A DNA stretch of 64,000 nucleotides, from contig NZ_JBHLJR010000005.1 of NCBI RefSeq assembly GCF_043677095.1, positions 375,643 through 439,642 of the forward strand. Reading direction: 5' to 3'. The notes under the pieces were generated by a model. The model had not been told where the DNA came from. It searched no databases and was given only the letters and a program-made list of their open reading frames with translations. This DNA comes from Natronococcus roseus (lineage in GTDB: Archaea; Halobacteriota; Halobacteria; Halobacteriales; Natrialbaceae). This document shows, in pieces, positions 53,024 through 62,014 of this stretch; position 1 is the first letter of the stretch, and each line of letters opens with the position of its first letter. The translations under genes were made by a program, and so were the position numbers.

Positions 53024-54244
53024 ATGGGTGAATGGAATAGACGATCGGTGATGGTCTCGAGTGCAGCGCTCGCAACCGGAACCGCCCTCGCAGCAGTCGG
53101 AACGAGTAGCGCGAACGAATCCCCCGACGTCCCCGTAACCCCCGACCAATCCGAACCGAAGGGCTGGTCCTCACACGGTGGGACGATCGGAAACTGTCGA
53201 CACGTCCCCTCGAGCGACGGGATCGGACGACCTGATGCGATCGCCTGGCAGTACGAACACAGCGGTCCGGCTTCGGTCGTCGAGGGTGCGGTCTTCCTGC
53301 AGACCGACGGTGAGATCCACTCGCTGGACGCCGCGGACGGCAGCCTCCGGTGGACGGCCGACGCGATCGAGGCGTCCGGAACCCCGGCAGTCGCCGACGA
53401 CAGCGTCTACGTCGCGGGCGAAGGTGTCGCGTCGCTCGAGGCCGAAACCGGCGAGGTTCGCTGGAGCGAAGGGTTCGACGACGCCGAGTTGGTCTCCTCG
53501 CCCGTCGTCGCCTTCGAAACGGTTTACGTGAGCGTCGAGGGAACGCTTCGCGCGTACGACGCGACTGACGGATCGCTCCGCTGGGAGCACGAGACGGTCG
53601 ACGTCGAGACCGAGGCCGGCAAGGGTGCCTACGGGTTCCACTCGAGGAACGGAACAGTGGCCGTCGCCGACGGAACGGTCTGGGTGCTGCTCGACAAGCG
53701 ACGAAGTGAGTCCGGCGCGAGTGCGGACGGGCTCGCGGCGCTCGATCCGACGACGGGCGAGGTCCTGTGGACGGATCATCTGGAATCGGGCCGTACCGCG
53801 AGCGGGCTGGCGGCCACCGAAGACGCCCTGTTCGTCGAAACCCCCACCGAGGAGGGAGTCGACGTCTTCGACGTCGGCTCACGAGAGGTCGTCGAGACCG
53901 TCAGCGACGCCTTCGACAGCGCGGCCGTCGGCGACACGGCGGTCACTCACGGCCGATACACGCTCTCGAGCACCGGCGCGGACGCGCCGTGGAACGATCG
54001 GGAGACCCACGCCTACGGCAAGCCGACGATCGTCGGCGATCTCGTGGTCATCGCCCACAGCCGTCGCGGCCGATCCTCGCCCGACGAACTCGTCGGCTTC
54101 GATCTCGAGGACGGGAGCGAGCGCTGGACGTTCGCGTTCGACAACGCCCACTGGAGCGACGGGTTCCCGATCGACGCCGTCGTCGACGGGGAAACGATCT
54201 ACGTGGACAGAGACGGGAAGTTTACCGCCGTTCGGCCGTCGTAG
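53024..54244 (+). CDS. Tat-exported PQQ-type beta-propeller protein
   Basis: This 406-residue protein has a Tat-like signal (NRRSVMVSSAALATGTALAAVG, residues about 5-27). Blades with DGSLRWTADAI, GEVRWSEGF, GSLRWEHETV, GEVLWTDHL and GSERWTFAF are regularly spaced every 40-60 residues, the tryptophan-docking pattern of PQQ/WD40-like enzyme domains. No lipobox Cys is seen. TTATATTG near 52965-52972 may be the TATA box, about 55 nt upstream. The first ATG giving the RR motif is 53024. It may be a scaffold or substrate binder outside the cell. Confidence 0.75.
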   Translation: MGEWNRRSVMVSSAALATGTALAAVGTSSANESPDVPVTPDQSEPKGWSSHGGTIGNCRHVPSSDGIGRPDAIAWQYEHSGPASVVEGAVFLQTDGEIHSLDAADGSLRWTADAIEASGTPAVADDSVYVAGEGVASLEAETGEVRWSEGFDDAELVSSPVVAFETVYVSVEGTLRAYDATDGSLRWEHETVDVETEAGKGAYGFHSRNGTVAVADGTVWVLLDKRRSESGASADGLAALDPTTGEVLWTDHLESGRTASGLAATEDALFVETPTEEGVDVFDVGSREVVETVSDAFDSAAVGDTAVTHGRYTLSSTGADAPWNDRETHAYGKPTIVGDLVVIAHSRRGRSSPDELVGFDLEDGSERWTFAFDNAHWSDGFPIDAVVDGETIYVDRDGKFTAVRPS

Positions 54245-54325
54245 TCGCTCGCGGCTCCGAGCCGAGATCGTTCTCGCAGCGACGAAAGGGACGTACTTCT
54301 ATCCCGGGCTACCGTAGACGACCGT

Positions 54326-55183
54326 ATGTACGGAGCCGCGCCCGATCGCACCGCCGAACTCGCACTGTTGCTCGAGGTCGCGGGGACGCCCAAACCGGGC
54401 AACGTCGATCGCCACCGCGATCTCGAGGACCTGCGGTTCGAACACTTCCTCGCGGGAGCCGTCGGCGCCCGCGACGGGCTCGAACTGGCCGCGAACGGCG
54501 CGGCCGTCGGTCCCGCTTTCGAGCGGGCCGTCGAGGGAATGGCCGTCCAGGAGGGGGGCAACACCCAGTTCGGCGCACTGCTATTGCTCGTCCCGCTCGT
54601 GCGGGCGGCCCGCGACGACCTCTCCCAGCCCGTCGTCGAGGGCGTCCTCGAGGGGACGACCGTCGCCGACGCGGCCGCGTTCTACCGGTCGTTCGAACAC
54701 GTCGACGTCTTCGTCGCCGATCCGCCCGAAGGGATGGCTCCGCTCGACGTTCGACGCGGCGCGGCCGCGGTTCCGATCCTCGAGGAGCGCGGGCTCACGC
54801 TGCTCGACGTGATGGACCGTAGCGTCCCTGGCGACGACGTCGCCCGCGAGTGGGTCACCGGGTTCGAACGCTCCTTCGCGGCAGCAGAACGGCTCGCCGA
54901 CGCAAAGGGGCCGATCCTCGAGCGAACCGCCGCGGTCTTTCTCTCTCTGCTCGCGGAGCGACCCGACACGCTCGTCGCGAACCGCAGCGGCGAGGCCGTC
55001 GCGGCCGAGGTGACCGAGCGAGCGGCTGCCCTGGTCGAGCGCGACGCGCTCGAGACCGATCGCGAGACGGTCGAGGCGTTCGCCGACGAACTCGTCGACA
55101 GCGGGATTAATCCGGGGACGACGGCCGATCTGACCGCCGCCGGACTGTTCATCGCCCTCGAGCACGAAACGGTGACACTGTGA
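54326..55183 (+). CDS. CitG/MdcB-like triphosphoribosyl-dephospho-CoA synthase family protein
   Basis: The 285-residue helical protein has the family marks TPKPGNVDRH (about residue 20-29), VQEGGNTQFGALLLL (about 74-88), and INPGTTADLTAAGLF (about 260-275), positions that bind ATP/dephospho-CoA in CitG. No citrate lyase or malonate decarboxylase gene is nearby, so the enzyme probably makes a different nucleotide-linked cofactor. It overlaps the DUF447 gene by 4 nt (GTGA), suggesting a common pathway. Confidence 0.75.
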   Translation: MYGAAPDRTAELALLLEVAGTPKPGNVDRHRDLEDLRFEHFLAGAVGARDGLELAANGAAVGPAFERAVEGMAVQEGGNTQFGALLLLVPLVRAARDDLSQPVVEGVLEGTTVADAAAFYRSFEHVDVFVADPPEGMAPLDVRRGAAAVPILEERGLTLLDVMDRSVPGDDVAREWVTGFERSFAAAERLADAKGPILERTAAVFLSLLAERPDTLVANRSGEAVAAEVTERAAALVERDALETDRETVEAFADELVDSGINPGTTADLTAAGLFIALEHETVTL

Positions 55184-55812
55184 CCGAGCACTCGGACCGA
55201 ACCGCGAATGCGAGTACGAACGCAAGCGCCGATCCCGATACCGTCGAGTGGCCCGTCTCGCTTGCGGGCGTCACGGAGTCGATCGTAACGACGCTCGGAC
55301 CGAACGACCGCTGGAACGCCGCCCCGCTCGGGCTGTTCGCCGACGGGGACGGCGATCGGGTTACCGCGACGACGTGGGGAAACACCCGAACTAGACGGAA
55401 CTTCCACCGGCAGGGCGAGGGCTACGTCCAGTTCACCGTCGACCCCGTCGCGTTCGCCGACGCCGCGCTCTCGATCAGCGAGTTCGACGACCCGCTCCTC
55501 GAGTCGGCGAACGCCTGGGTACGCGTCGCGGTCGAGCGGGTCGACTCGGGAACCGAAGGGGAAACCGAGTGGGAGGAGTGGACGCTCCGGCCCCTCGAGA
55601 CCGACGTCGTCGCGGAGACGGTGACGACGATCGATCGCGGGTTCGGCGCCGTGATCGAGGCGACCGTCGCCGCCTCCCGTCTGGGCGTGCCGGCGTACGA
55701 CCAGGAGGCGCTCCGGGAGCGACTGGAGTACTACGCCTCGGTCGTCGACCGCGCGGGGAGCCCCCGCGAGCGCGAAGCTCTCGAGCGCGTGCGCGAACAC
55801 GCCGAGTGGTGA
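55180..55812 (+). CDS. DUF447 family protein (flavin-reductase-like fold)
   Basis: The 210-residue product has TTLGPNDRWNAAPLGLFADGDGDRVTATTWGNTRTRRNF and LGVPAYDQEALRERLEYYASVVDRAGS, hallmarks of DUF447. Family structures have an FMN-binding split-barrel-like fold (prior knowledge), so redox or flavin binding is possible. It starts with GTG 55180, overlapping the CitG-like stop by 4 nt. DUF447 and CitG-like genes also lie together in other archaea and methylotrophs, hinting at cofactor biosynthesis; the product is not known. Confidence 0.78.
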   Translation: MTEHSDRTANASTNASADPDTVEWPVSLAGVTESIVTTLGPNDRWNAAPLGLFADGDGDRVTATTWGNTRTRRNFHRQGEGYVQFTVDPVAFADAALSISEFDDPLLESANAWVRVAVERVDSGTEGETEWEEWTLRPLETDVVAETVTTIDRGFGAVIEATVAASRLGVPAYDQEALRERLEYYASVVDRAGSPREREALERVREHAEW

Positions 55813-55900
55813 CGACGGATCCGGTGTCGTCGCTCGTGGCACACCCGCTACGCCGCCGAAGAACGAATGGCTTTAGGGCGCGCTCGGGAAAGCCACCTGT

Positions 55901-56092
55901 ATGGCAATCAAACCGGCCTACGTCAAGAAGACCGGGAACCTCCTGCTGGAGCGGTACCCGGAGGCGTTCACGACCGACTTCGAACAGAACAAGGACAGCG
56001 TCACGAAGCTGACGAACGTCGAATCCAAGGGCGTCCGCAACCGGATCGCCGGCTACGTCACACGGAAGAAAGGCGCCGAAACAGCGGCATAA
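55901..56092 (+). CDS. rps17e: 30S ribosomal protein S17e
   Basis: The 63-residue protein MAIKPAYVKKTGNLLLERYPEAF...FEQNKDSVTKLTNVESKGVRNRIAGYVTR matches archaeal S17e in length and in its basic, helix-rich sequence. It is unusually basic for this proteome, as expected for ribosomal proteins. It follows DUF447 on the same strand with an 88-bp gap that may contain its own promoter. Confidence 0.95.
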   Translation: MAIKPAYVKKTGNLLLERYPEAFTTDFEQNKDSVTKLTNVESKGVRNRIAGYVTRKKGAETAA

Positions 56093-56174
56093 CTCGAGTT
56101 CTTACCCGGAAAATCGGAGACGAGAGTCGATAGCGTCGCGTCGGTCGAAGAGTGGAGTCGGTTCGAGGAGCAGT

Positions 56175-56450
56175 TCAGTGCCCGTGGTCGTCGCCGTAGC
56201 CCGAGTCCATGTAGGCCGCGGCGACGAACGCGACGATCCCGAAGAAGAGTCCGAACAGTAGCCCGACCATTCCGGTGATGATCGAGAGCTCTCCGGCGAG
56301 CGGGAGGCTCATCTCCTGGTATCCCATCACGCCGAGGGCGATCCCAAGCACCACAGCGAGCACCGCGACGACCGTCGCGCCGGTGCTAAAGCGGGTCTCG
56401 AACAGGCCGAGGTCGCCGAGACCGGCCGTCGAGTTCGTCACTGCGACCAC
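56175..56450 (-). CDS. 91-aa two-helix membrane protein with C-terminal histidines
   Basis: It starts at GTG 56450. Hydrophobic helices lie at about residues 22-45 and 55-78. The tail MDSGYGDDHGH has two histidines and several aspartates. Two-helix proteins of this sort occur widely in haloarchaea without assigned role. It is divergent from asd. The 56451-56649 gap contains its promoter region. Confidence 0.62.
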   Translation of the reverse strand: MVAVTNSTAGLGDLGLFETRFSTGATVVAVLAVVLGIALGVMGYQEMSLPLAGELSIITGMVGLLFGLFFGIVAFVAAAYMDSGYGDDHGH

Positions 56451-56649
56451 CCCGAGCGGAGGGTGGGGGACGCTGCCGTTGCGGTACCTGCGTCGCGTCG
56501 GCGTCGGTAGTACTGCATCAGTCGATATGACCGACTCCGTTTTCTTAATCTCTTCTATACGGCCGTCTACGAGCCGACAGCCTCCGACCGACGGCAGCAG
56601 CCGCGGAAATCCAAACCGTTTTGCGGATACGACCCCGAGAGACGGGAAA

Positions 56650-57684
56650 ATGGCAGTACGAGTTGGCGTACTCGGCGCGACTGGAGCCGTCGGACAGCGA
56701 CTGATTCAGCTTCTCGACCCGCATCCCGACTTCGAGATCGCTGCACTAACCGCGAGCGAGGAAAGCGCCGGCAAGAGCTATCGGCAGGCCGCAAAGTGGC
56801 GCGTCGAGGGCCCCATCCCCGAGGACGTCGCCGAGACGGTCGTCTCGGCGACCGATCCCGACGAGGTCCCCGACGATGTCGACCTGCTGTTCTCGTCGCT
56901 CCCCTCGAGCGTCGGGAGCGAGGTCGAGCCCGCGTTCTGCGAGGCGGGGTACGTCATGTCCTCGAACTCCTCGAACGCGCGGATGGCCGACGACGTTCCG
57001 CTCGTGATCCCGGAGGTCAACGCCGACCACCTCGACCTGCTCGAGGTCCAGCGCGACGAGCGCGGCTGGGACGGTGCGATGGTCAAAAACCCCAACTGCT
57101 CGACGATCACCTTCGTCCCCACCCTTGCGGCGCTTGCCGACTACGGCCTCGAGAAAGTCCACGTCGCGACGCTGCAGGCCGTCTCCGGCGCTGGCTACGA
57201 CGGCGTCTCCTCGATGGAGATCATCGACAACGCGATTCCCTACATCGGCAGCGAGGAAGACAAACTCGAGACCGAGTCCCGCAAGCTGCTCGGCGAGTTC
57301 GACGGCGCCGAACTCAGCCACGACGGCGTCGAGGTCGCCGCCTCCTGTAACCGCATCCCGACGATCGACGGCCACCTCGAGAACGTCTGGGTCGAGACCG
57401 CGGAGGAGCTCTCGGCCGAGGACGCGGCCGACGCGATGGCTTCCTACCCCTCACTCGAGCTTCGCTCCTCGCCCGACCAACTCATCCACGTCTTCGACGA
57501 GCCCGACCGCCCACAGCCCCGCCTCGACCGTTCGCTTGGCGACGGGATGGCCGTCGCCGCGGGCGGGCTCCGCGAGTCGTCGTTCGGCCTGCAGTACAAC
57601 TGTCTCGCGCACAACACGATCCGCGGCGCCGCGGGTGCGAGTGTGTTGAACGGCGAACTGCTGCTCGAGAACGGCTACCTGTAG
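56650..57684 (+). CDS. asd: Aspartate-semialdehyde dehydrogenase
   Basis: The 344-residue enzyme has the Rossmann motif GATGAVGQRL near the N-terminus, SSLPSS and SSNSSNARM segments, the catalytic Cys in KNPNCSTI near residue 148, and a VNADH/ISGAGYDG-type region for substrate binding. It reduces aspartyl phosphate to the semialdehyde on the threonine/methionine/lysine branch. ATG 56650 gives the standard MAVRVGVLGATG start; the upstream frame is not conserved. Confidence 0.93.
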   Translation: MAVRVGVLGATGAVGQRLIQLLDPHPDFEIAALTASEESAGKSYRQAAKWRVEGPIPEDVAETVVSATDPDEVPDDVDLLFSSLPSSVGSEVEPAFCEAGYVMSSNSSNARMADDVPLVIPEVNADHLDLLEVQRDERGWDGAMVKNPNCSTITFVPTLAALADYGLEKVHVATLQAVSGAGYDGVSSMEIIDNAIPYIGSEEDKLETESRKLLGEFDGAELSHDGVEVAASCNRIPTIDGHLENVWVETAEELSAEDAADAMASYPSLELRSSPDQLIHVFDEPDRPQPRLDRSLGDGMAVAAGGLRESSFGLQYNCLAHNTIRGAAGASVLNGELLLENGYL

Positions 57685-57826
57685 CCCGGTCGCCGGCCGA
57701 CGTCCTGTTTCTGTAGTTTCCGTTCGTACCACGTATCTGCAGCGACCGACCTGAATCCGGAGTTGCGGCGCCCCTCCATCACAGTTTGGCGCGGCGCAAA
57801 AGTACGGACGACCCCACCAACGAACG

Positions 57827-58213
57827 ATGCTTCCCGCCATCTCCGATCCGGAGTCGTTGACCGCTCCGTCGACCGAAGCCGCCGACGAGACGGGTGCGAC
57901 GTTCGACCTCCTCGCGAACCGGCGCCGGCGTCTCGTCCTCCGGCGCCTCGCGGAATCCGACGCGCCGGTTTCGGTAGACGACCTCGTAGACCACGTGGTG
58001 CTTGCGGAGGACGGCTCCGAGAGCAGGTCGGTCGCCAGCGTCGGCGACGTAGTTATCGGAACGCGTCGTCGCGTTCGGTTCTCGCTTCACCACGTTCACC
58101 TTCCGAAACTGGTCGAGACTAACGTGGTCGACGTCGGTTCCGGTTCGAACGCCGTCTCTCTCGGTGAAAACGGATCTTGGCTTCTGGGTCGGCTGACCCA
58201 AATCGACGAGTAG
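57827..58213 (+). CDS. DUF7344-like winged-helix protein
   Basis: The 128-residue protein has FDLLANRRRRLVLRRLAES then VSVDDLVDHVVLAEDG and RVRFSLHHVHLPKLVETNVVDV, the helix pattern of the DUF7344/wHTH family that haloarchaea carry in many copies, usually as small regulators. The gene is followed 13 bp later by the convergent UspA gene (stop 58227). Confidence 0.8.
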   Translation: MLPAISDPESLTAPSTEAADETGATFDLLANRRRRLVLRRLAESDAPVSVDDLVDHVVLAEDGSESRSVASVGDVVIGTRRRVRFSLHHVHLPKLVETNVVDVGSGSNAVSLGENGSWLLGRLTQIDE

Positions 58214-58226
58214 GCGCCGTCGACGG

Positions 58227-58658
58227 TCAGGGTTCCGTCTGTGGGAGGGCAACGACCGGGACGGACGCCTCCTTGACCAGCCGTCTCGCCACGTTGCCCG
58301 TGAGAAACTCCGCGATCCGGTTGCCCTCTCGAGCGTTGAACACGACGGCGTCAGCTTGCTCCTCGCGGGCAGCCTCGAAAATCCGCTCGACGACGTCGGT
58401 GCCGTACAGTACCTCCGTCTCGACCGCGGCGGGGGACTCGTCGAGGACGCTCCTGATCCGCTCGAAGATGTCGCCGGCGTGATCCTCGCGCTGTTCCATC
58501 GGTGCCTTGTCGATCCCGCCACCCGCTTTCTCGATGACGTTGACGGCGATCACCGTGCTCGACGGCTCGAGGTGCCCCTGCAGCGCCCGGGCAGTCCGTT
58601 CGCCGTCGTCCGGATCCGCCGCGGGGACGATCACCGTCCCATCGAACGTTAGCGTCAT
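58227..58658 (-). CDS. Universal stress protein (UspA family)
   Basis: The 143-residue protein has an alpha/beta core: TVIVPAADPDDGERTARALQ at the start, VIAVNVIEKAGG, ADAVVFNAREGNRIAEFLTGNVARRLVKEASVPVVAL near the end (the ATP-loop equivalent GNVAxxL). It starts at ATG 58658; longer frames upstream are not family-like. Its usual role is stress or nucleotide-linked signalling. The 58659-58860 spacer contains the perfect palindrome CCGATATATCGG (58795-58806). Confidence 0.85.
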   Translation of the reverse strand: MTLTFDGTVIVPAADPDDGERTARALQGHLEPSSTVIAVNVIEKAGGGIDKAPMEQREDHAGDIFERIRSVLDESPAAVETEVLYGTDVVERIFEAAREEQADAVVFNAREGNRIAEFLTGNVARRLVKEASVPVVALPQTEP

Positions 58659-58860
58659 CGATGCTCCCTCCGTTCCGGACGGGTTGTCGGAAATCGAGTC
58701 AGTTCCATTGGTCGGGATCCCATACCCGATCTGGGTGCCCACGAGTCAAAAAGCTACAGTTGGAACTCGCGAGCGCTTCGAGCCGAATCATGTACCGATA
58801 TATCGGCGCAACCGCTTCCCGGATCGTGGTTGCATCGGAAACGACGTAGAGTAAACCGTG

Positions 58861-59829
58861 TCAGGGAACGACCTGGTTCCGGAGTTCGTCGTCACCGTCG
58901 TCGAACCGGCGAACGTTCTCCGCGACGATGTCGGCCAGCCGATCGTAGTACTGGGGCGTCTGCCCGGCGTTGTGGGGCGTTATCTGGACGTTCCCGACGT
59001 TCCACAACGGGTGGTCCTCGGGCAGCGGCTCCGGATCCGTAACGTCGAGCGAGGCCCCACGGATCCAGCTCGAGCGTAGCGCCTCCACGAGCGCGTCGGT
59101 GTCGATCACCGGCCCCCGGGCGACGTTGACGATCACGGCCCCGGGATCGAGCGTGATCATGACCTCGCGGTCGATCAACCCCCGCGTGAGGTCGGTGAGC
59201 GGACAGGCGAGCACGAGGTAGTCGGTCCGGGCGAGCGCGTCCTCGAACGGCTCGTCGTCGAAACCGACGACCTCGTCGGTGGGGCCGCCCTTCTCCGGGC
59301 TGTAGCGGACGCCGATCGTCTCGACGTCGAACGGCTCGAGGCGCTCGGCGGTCGCCCGTCCGATCGCGCCCAGACCGACGATAGTGACCGTCGACCCCTG
59401 GAGCTCGTGGGCCTGGTAGTGGCGCCACTCCCGTCGGCGCTGCCTGCGCTCGGCGACGTGGAACCGGCGTGTGAAGTGCAAGATCGCACCGAGGACGTGT
59501 TCGCCCATGTTCGGCCCGTGGACGCCCGAGGCGTTGGTCACCCTGACGCCGCGTTCTCGGAGTCGGTCGAGTGGCAAATGGCCGGTCCCCGCGTAGGCGC
59601 AGGCGAAGACCTCGAGCTCCTCGGCGACCTCGAGCAGCTCCTCCTCGAGGGTCATCCCGGTGACGAAGCGGGCGTCCTCGATCAGTTCGCGCTCGGCAGT
59701 CGGCGTGCGGGCGAGTTCGACGGTTCGGTCGGGAAGCCGATCCCGGAGCGTCTCGGCGTACCGTTCGATCGGCGTTCCGTGAGTTCCCTTGCGCAGGACG
59801 AGCAGATCCGTCTCGTCGGTAGCGGGCAT
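58861..59829 (-). CDS. D-isomer-specific 2-hydroxyacid dehydrogenase
   Basis: The 322-residue NAD(P)H enzyme has GLGAIGRATAERL near residue 145 (Rossmann), CPLTDLTRGLIDREV near 215, NVARGPVIDTDALVEAL (substrate Arg) near 235, and EPLPEDHPLWNVGNVQITPHNAG (catalytic Glu-His pair) near 265-290. It may reduce glyoxylate, hydroxypyruvate or related 2-keto acids. ATG 59829 is chosen for the family N-terminus. Confidence 0.85.
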   Translation of the reverse strand: MPATDETDLLVLRKGTHGTPIERYAETLRDRLPDRTVELARTPTAERELIEDARFVTGMTLEEELLEVAEELEVFACAYAGTGHLPLDRLRERGVRVTNASGVHGPNMGEHVLGAILHFTRRFHVAERRQRRREWRHYQAHELQGSTVTIVGLGAIGRATAERLEPFDVETIGVRYSPEKGGPTDEVVGFDDEPFEDALARTDYLVLACPLTDLTRGLIDREVMITLDPGAVIVNVARGPVIDTDALVEALRSSWIRGASLDVTDPEPLPEDHPLWNVGNVQITPHNAGQTPQYYDRLADIVAENVRRFDDGDDELRNQVVP

Positions 59830-59912
59830 ATCCGGTGCCTCGAGCGGTGTCCCCAAAAGCGTTCAGTTCGCGGGGAGTACCGCCGCCGGTGGTCGATCCG
59901 AACTTCAGACAG

Positions 59913-59920
59913 TTTAATAC
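59913..59920 (+). promoter_or_regulatory. TATA box of the prenyl reductase gene
   Basis: TTTAATAC about 27 nt before ATG 59944; typical haloarchaeal spacing for a leaderless transcript. Confidence 0.6.
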
Positions 59921-59943
59921 GGCCCGTCCAGTCCCAACGAAGT

Positions 59944-61329
59944 ATGGAACGCGTTGACGTCGCGATCGTCGGCGGCGGCCCCGCAGGCGCCTGTGCGGCG
60001 GAGCGAGCCGCCGCACACGGCGCCGAGACGGTGCTGTTCGAACAGGGTGTCCCGCGGGAGGACCGTGACGAACTCGGCCCGGACTCGACCGACGCGGCCG
60101 GCATGCTCGACTACTGGATCGACATCATGGACTTCGACTATCGGGAGATTCCCGACGACGTCATCCACCAGGAACTCGAGACCACCGAATTCGTCGGACC
60201 GTCGAGCCAGCTCGAACTGACGACGACGGGGATGGAGGCTGACTACCCCAGGTTCGGGTACACCTTCCACCGCGCCCGGATGGACGACTGGCTCCACGAG
60301 CGTGCCGCGGACGCCGGCGCCGACCTCCGGGTCGGAACCGGCGTCAAATCCCTCGAGACCGATCTACGCGCCTCGAGCCCGAAGGGACCGACCCACACGC
60401 TGACCCTCTCGAACGGCGACCAGCTCGAGGCTCAGTACGTCGTCCTCGCGGACGGCCCGCAGCGACGGATCACCCTCGAGGCGCTGGACCAGTTCACCCC
60501 GCCCGGACGGAGCGTCTCGGACCACCTCTCGCCGCCGGAGGCGAATCACATCGCCTACCAGGAGTACCGGGAGTTTCCCCCCGAACTGTTCGAGGAGGAT
60601 CGACTCAAGTTCTGGTGGGGGTACATGCCGGGCGAAACCGCCTACCCGTGGGTGTTCCCAAACGACGGTACCGTCGCCCGAGTCGGCCTGACGATGCCGA
60701 TCGGGATGACCCTCGAGGACGTTTCCGACCCCGCTGCCTACGCATTGCTGGAACCGACCGACGAACAGCTCCCGTCGGGAGCCGAGTACATCCGTCGGCT
60801 GCTCGAACAGGAGTACGGCGACGAGTACGACATCGAGGAGGACATTCCGATCGTCGAAGACCGCGGGAAATCGAGAGGGACGGAGACGTACCCGATCTCC
60901 TCGACGCGGCCGATCGACTCGCCAGTCGGCGCGAACATCGCCGTCGCCGGCGGCGCGATGGGCACCACGTCGGCGTTCCACGAGGGCGGCTACCACGTCG
61001 CCGTGCGGACGGGCAAGATCGCCGGACGTCTCGCCGCGACCGACTCGCTCGAGAACTACAACGAGGTCTGGAAACGCGCCATCGGCGACGAGATCATTCG
61101 TAACGTCGCCTTCGCCGACATCGTCGCCGAGTACGAGCCCGACGACTGGGACCGGGCGTTCGAAGTCATCAACGGGATGCAGGGCTCCGGCACGGATACG
61201 GCGATCCTCGAGCAGACCTACTCCGCCGGTATCGGCGCGACGAAACTGCTCGCGGCCTACAAGAAACGCAAGTTCTCCTACCGCGACGGACGGTACGTCC
61301 AGCTCTCCGAGGACGAGTACTTCTACTGA
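59944..61329 (+). CDS. Geranylgeranyl reductase-type flavoprotein
   Basis: The 461-residue FAD enzyme begins with VAIVGGGPAGACAAERAAAHG, then FGYTFHRARMDDWLHERA (cofactor region) and VAGGAMGTTSAFHEGGYHVAVRTGKIAG (second FAD motif) near residue 340. Such enzymes saturate archaeal isoprenoid lipid chains or related prenyl groups. The C-terminal half ends in RKFSYRDGRYVQL. TTTAATAC at 59913-59920 is about 27 nt before the start, so it is leaderless. The exact prenyl substrate is not shown. Confidence 0.8.
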   Translation: MERVDVAIVGGGPAGACAAERAAAHGAETVLFEQGVPREDRDELGPDSTDAAGMLDYWIDIMDFDYREIPDDVIHQELETTEFVGPSSQLELTTTGMEADYPRFGYTFHRARMDDWLHERAADAGADLRVGTGVKSLETDLRASSPKGPTHTLTLSNGDQLEAQYVVLADGPQRRITLEALDQFTPPGRSVSDHLSPPEANHIAYQEYREFPPELFEEDRLKFWWGYMPGETAYPWVFPNDGTVARVGLTMPIGMTLEDVSDPAAYALLEPTDEQLPSGAEYIRRLLEQEYGDEYDIEEDIPIVEDRGKSRGTETYPISSTRPIDSPVGANIAVAGGAMGTTSAFHEGGYHVAVRTGKIAGRLAATDSLENYNEVWKRAIGDEIIRNVAFADIVAEYEPDDWDRAFEVINGMQGSGTDTAILEQTYSAGIGATKLLAAYKKRKFSYRDGRYVQLSEDEYFY

Positions 61330-61487
61330 GCGGCGATCGACTCCTCGAGTCGGTCCCGACGACGAGCGACCGCCGATCGGCCCGCCGCACCCGAGGACGG
61401 AACCGTCCGTACGGATTGCCGTTCCCGTTTTCCGATCCAACCGCGTTCCGTTCGTGACTGTCCCGGAACTGTCCTCCGACAGTCGTA

Positions 61488-61862
61488 TCAGGCCTCGAGA
61501 CCGACGGCAACGAGGGACCGATTCGTCTCCGTCACCGCTTCTCGCGTCTCGCCGATCGTCAGCGACCGATCCGCGCGAAGCGGACGATCGGTCAACAGGA
61601 CCGCTCGCAACGACGGGGCGTGGTCGTAGCTGATCACGTAAGCTTCGTGGGACTCGAGTCCCCGCGGCCGCCACCCGATATCGGGCTCGACGACCGTCAC
61701 CTGGGATTCGGGCACGACCTGGTAGGGAGCCATTACTCCCTCTTCGATCTCGCTCCGTTCGGACGCTGCGTTCTCTCGGGGCGTCCCCGCGGCCGTCCCC
61801 GAGCCGCCGGTGATGAGTCCCGCTATGAGGACACCGTACCTGGCGAATGCCCGCCGCGACAT
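61488..61862 (-). CDS. Small Tat-type exported protein
   Basis: The 124-residue protein starts MSRRAFARYGVLIAGLITGGSGTAAG, a short twin-arginine signal, followed by a polar mature region (EGVMAPYQVVPESQVTVVEPDIGWRPRGLESHEAYVIS) of unknown fold. ATG 61862 is chosen because it places the RR at the front; the longer start at 61937 adds 25 residues and fits a Tat signal less well. It is divergent from Mn-catalase. Confidence 0.55.
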   Translation of the reverse strand: MSRRAFARYGVLIAGLITGGSGTAAGTPRENAASERSEIEEGVMAPYQVVPESQVTVVEPDIGWRPRGLESHEAYVISYDHAPSLRAVLLTDRPLRADRSLTIGETREAVTETNRSLVAVGLEA

Positions 61863-61981
61863 CGATCGAGTACCGTGTCGGTGTATCGAATTCACGTCCA
61901 CAGTAGCATCACCAACGGATGGATAATCGTTCGCCATGCGGCTACAAGGACCAACGTATCAGCTATCCATTCAAGTACCAG

Positions 61982-61989
61982 TTTTATTT
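61982..61989 (+). promoter_or_regulatory. TATA box of the Mn-catalase gene
   Basis: TTTTATTT about 29 nt before ATG 62015; consistent with a leaderless transcript and with rejecting the frame starting at 61919. Confidence 0.6.
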
Positions 61990-62014
61990 CGATCGCTGTG
62001 GCCCCGATTGGTGG

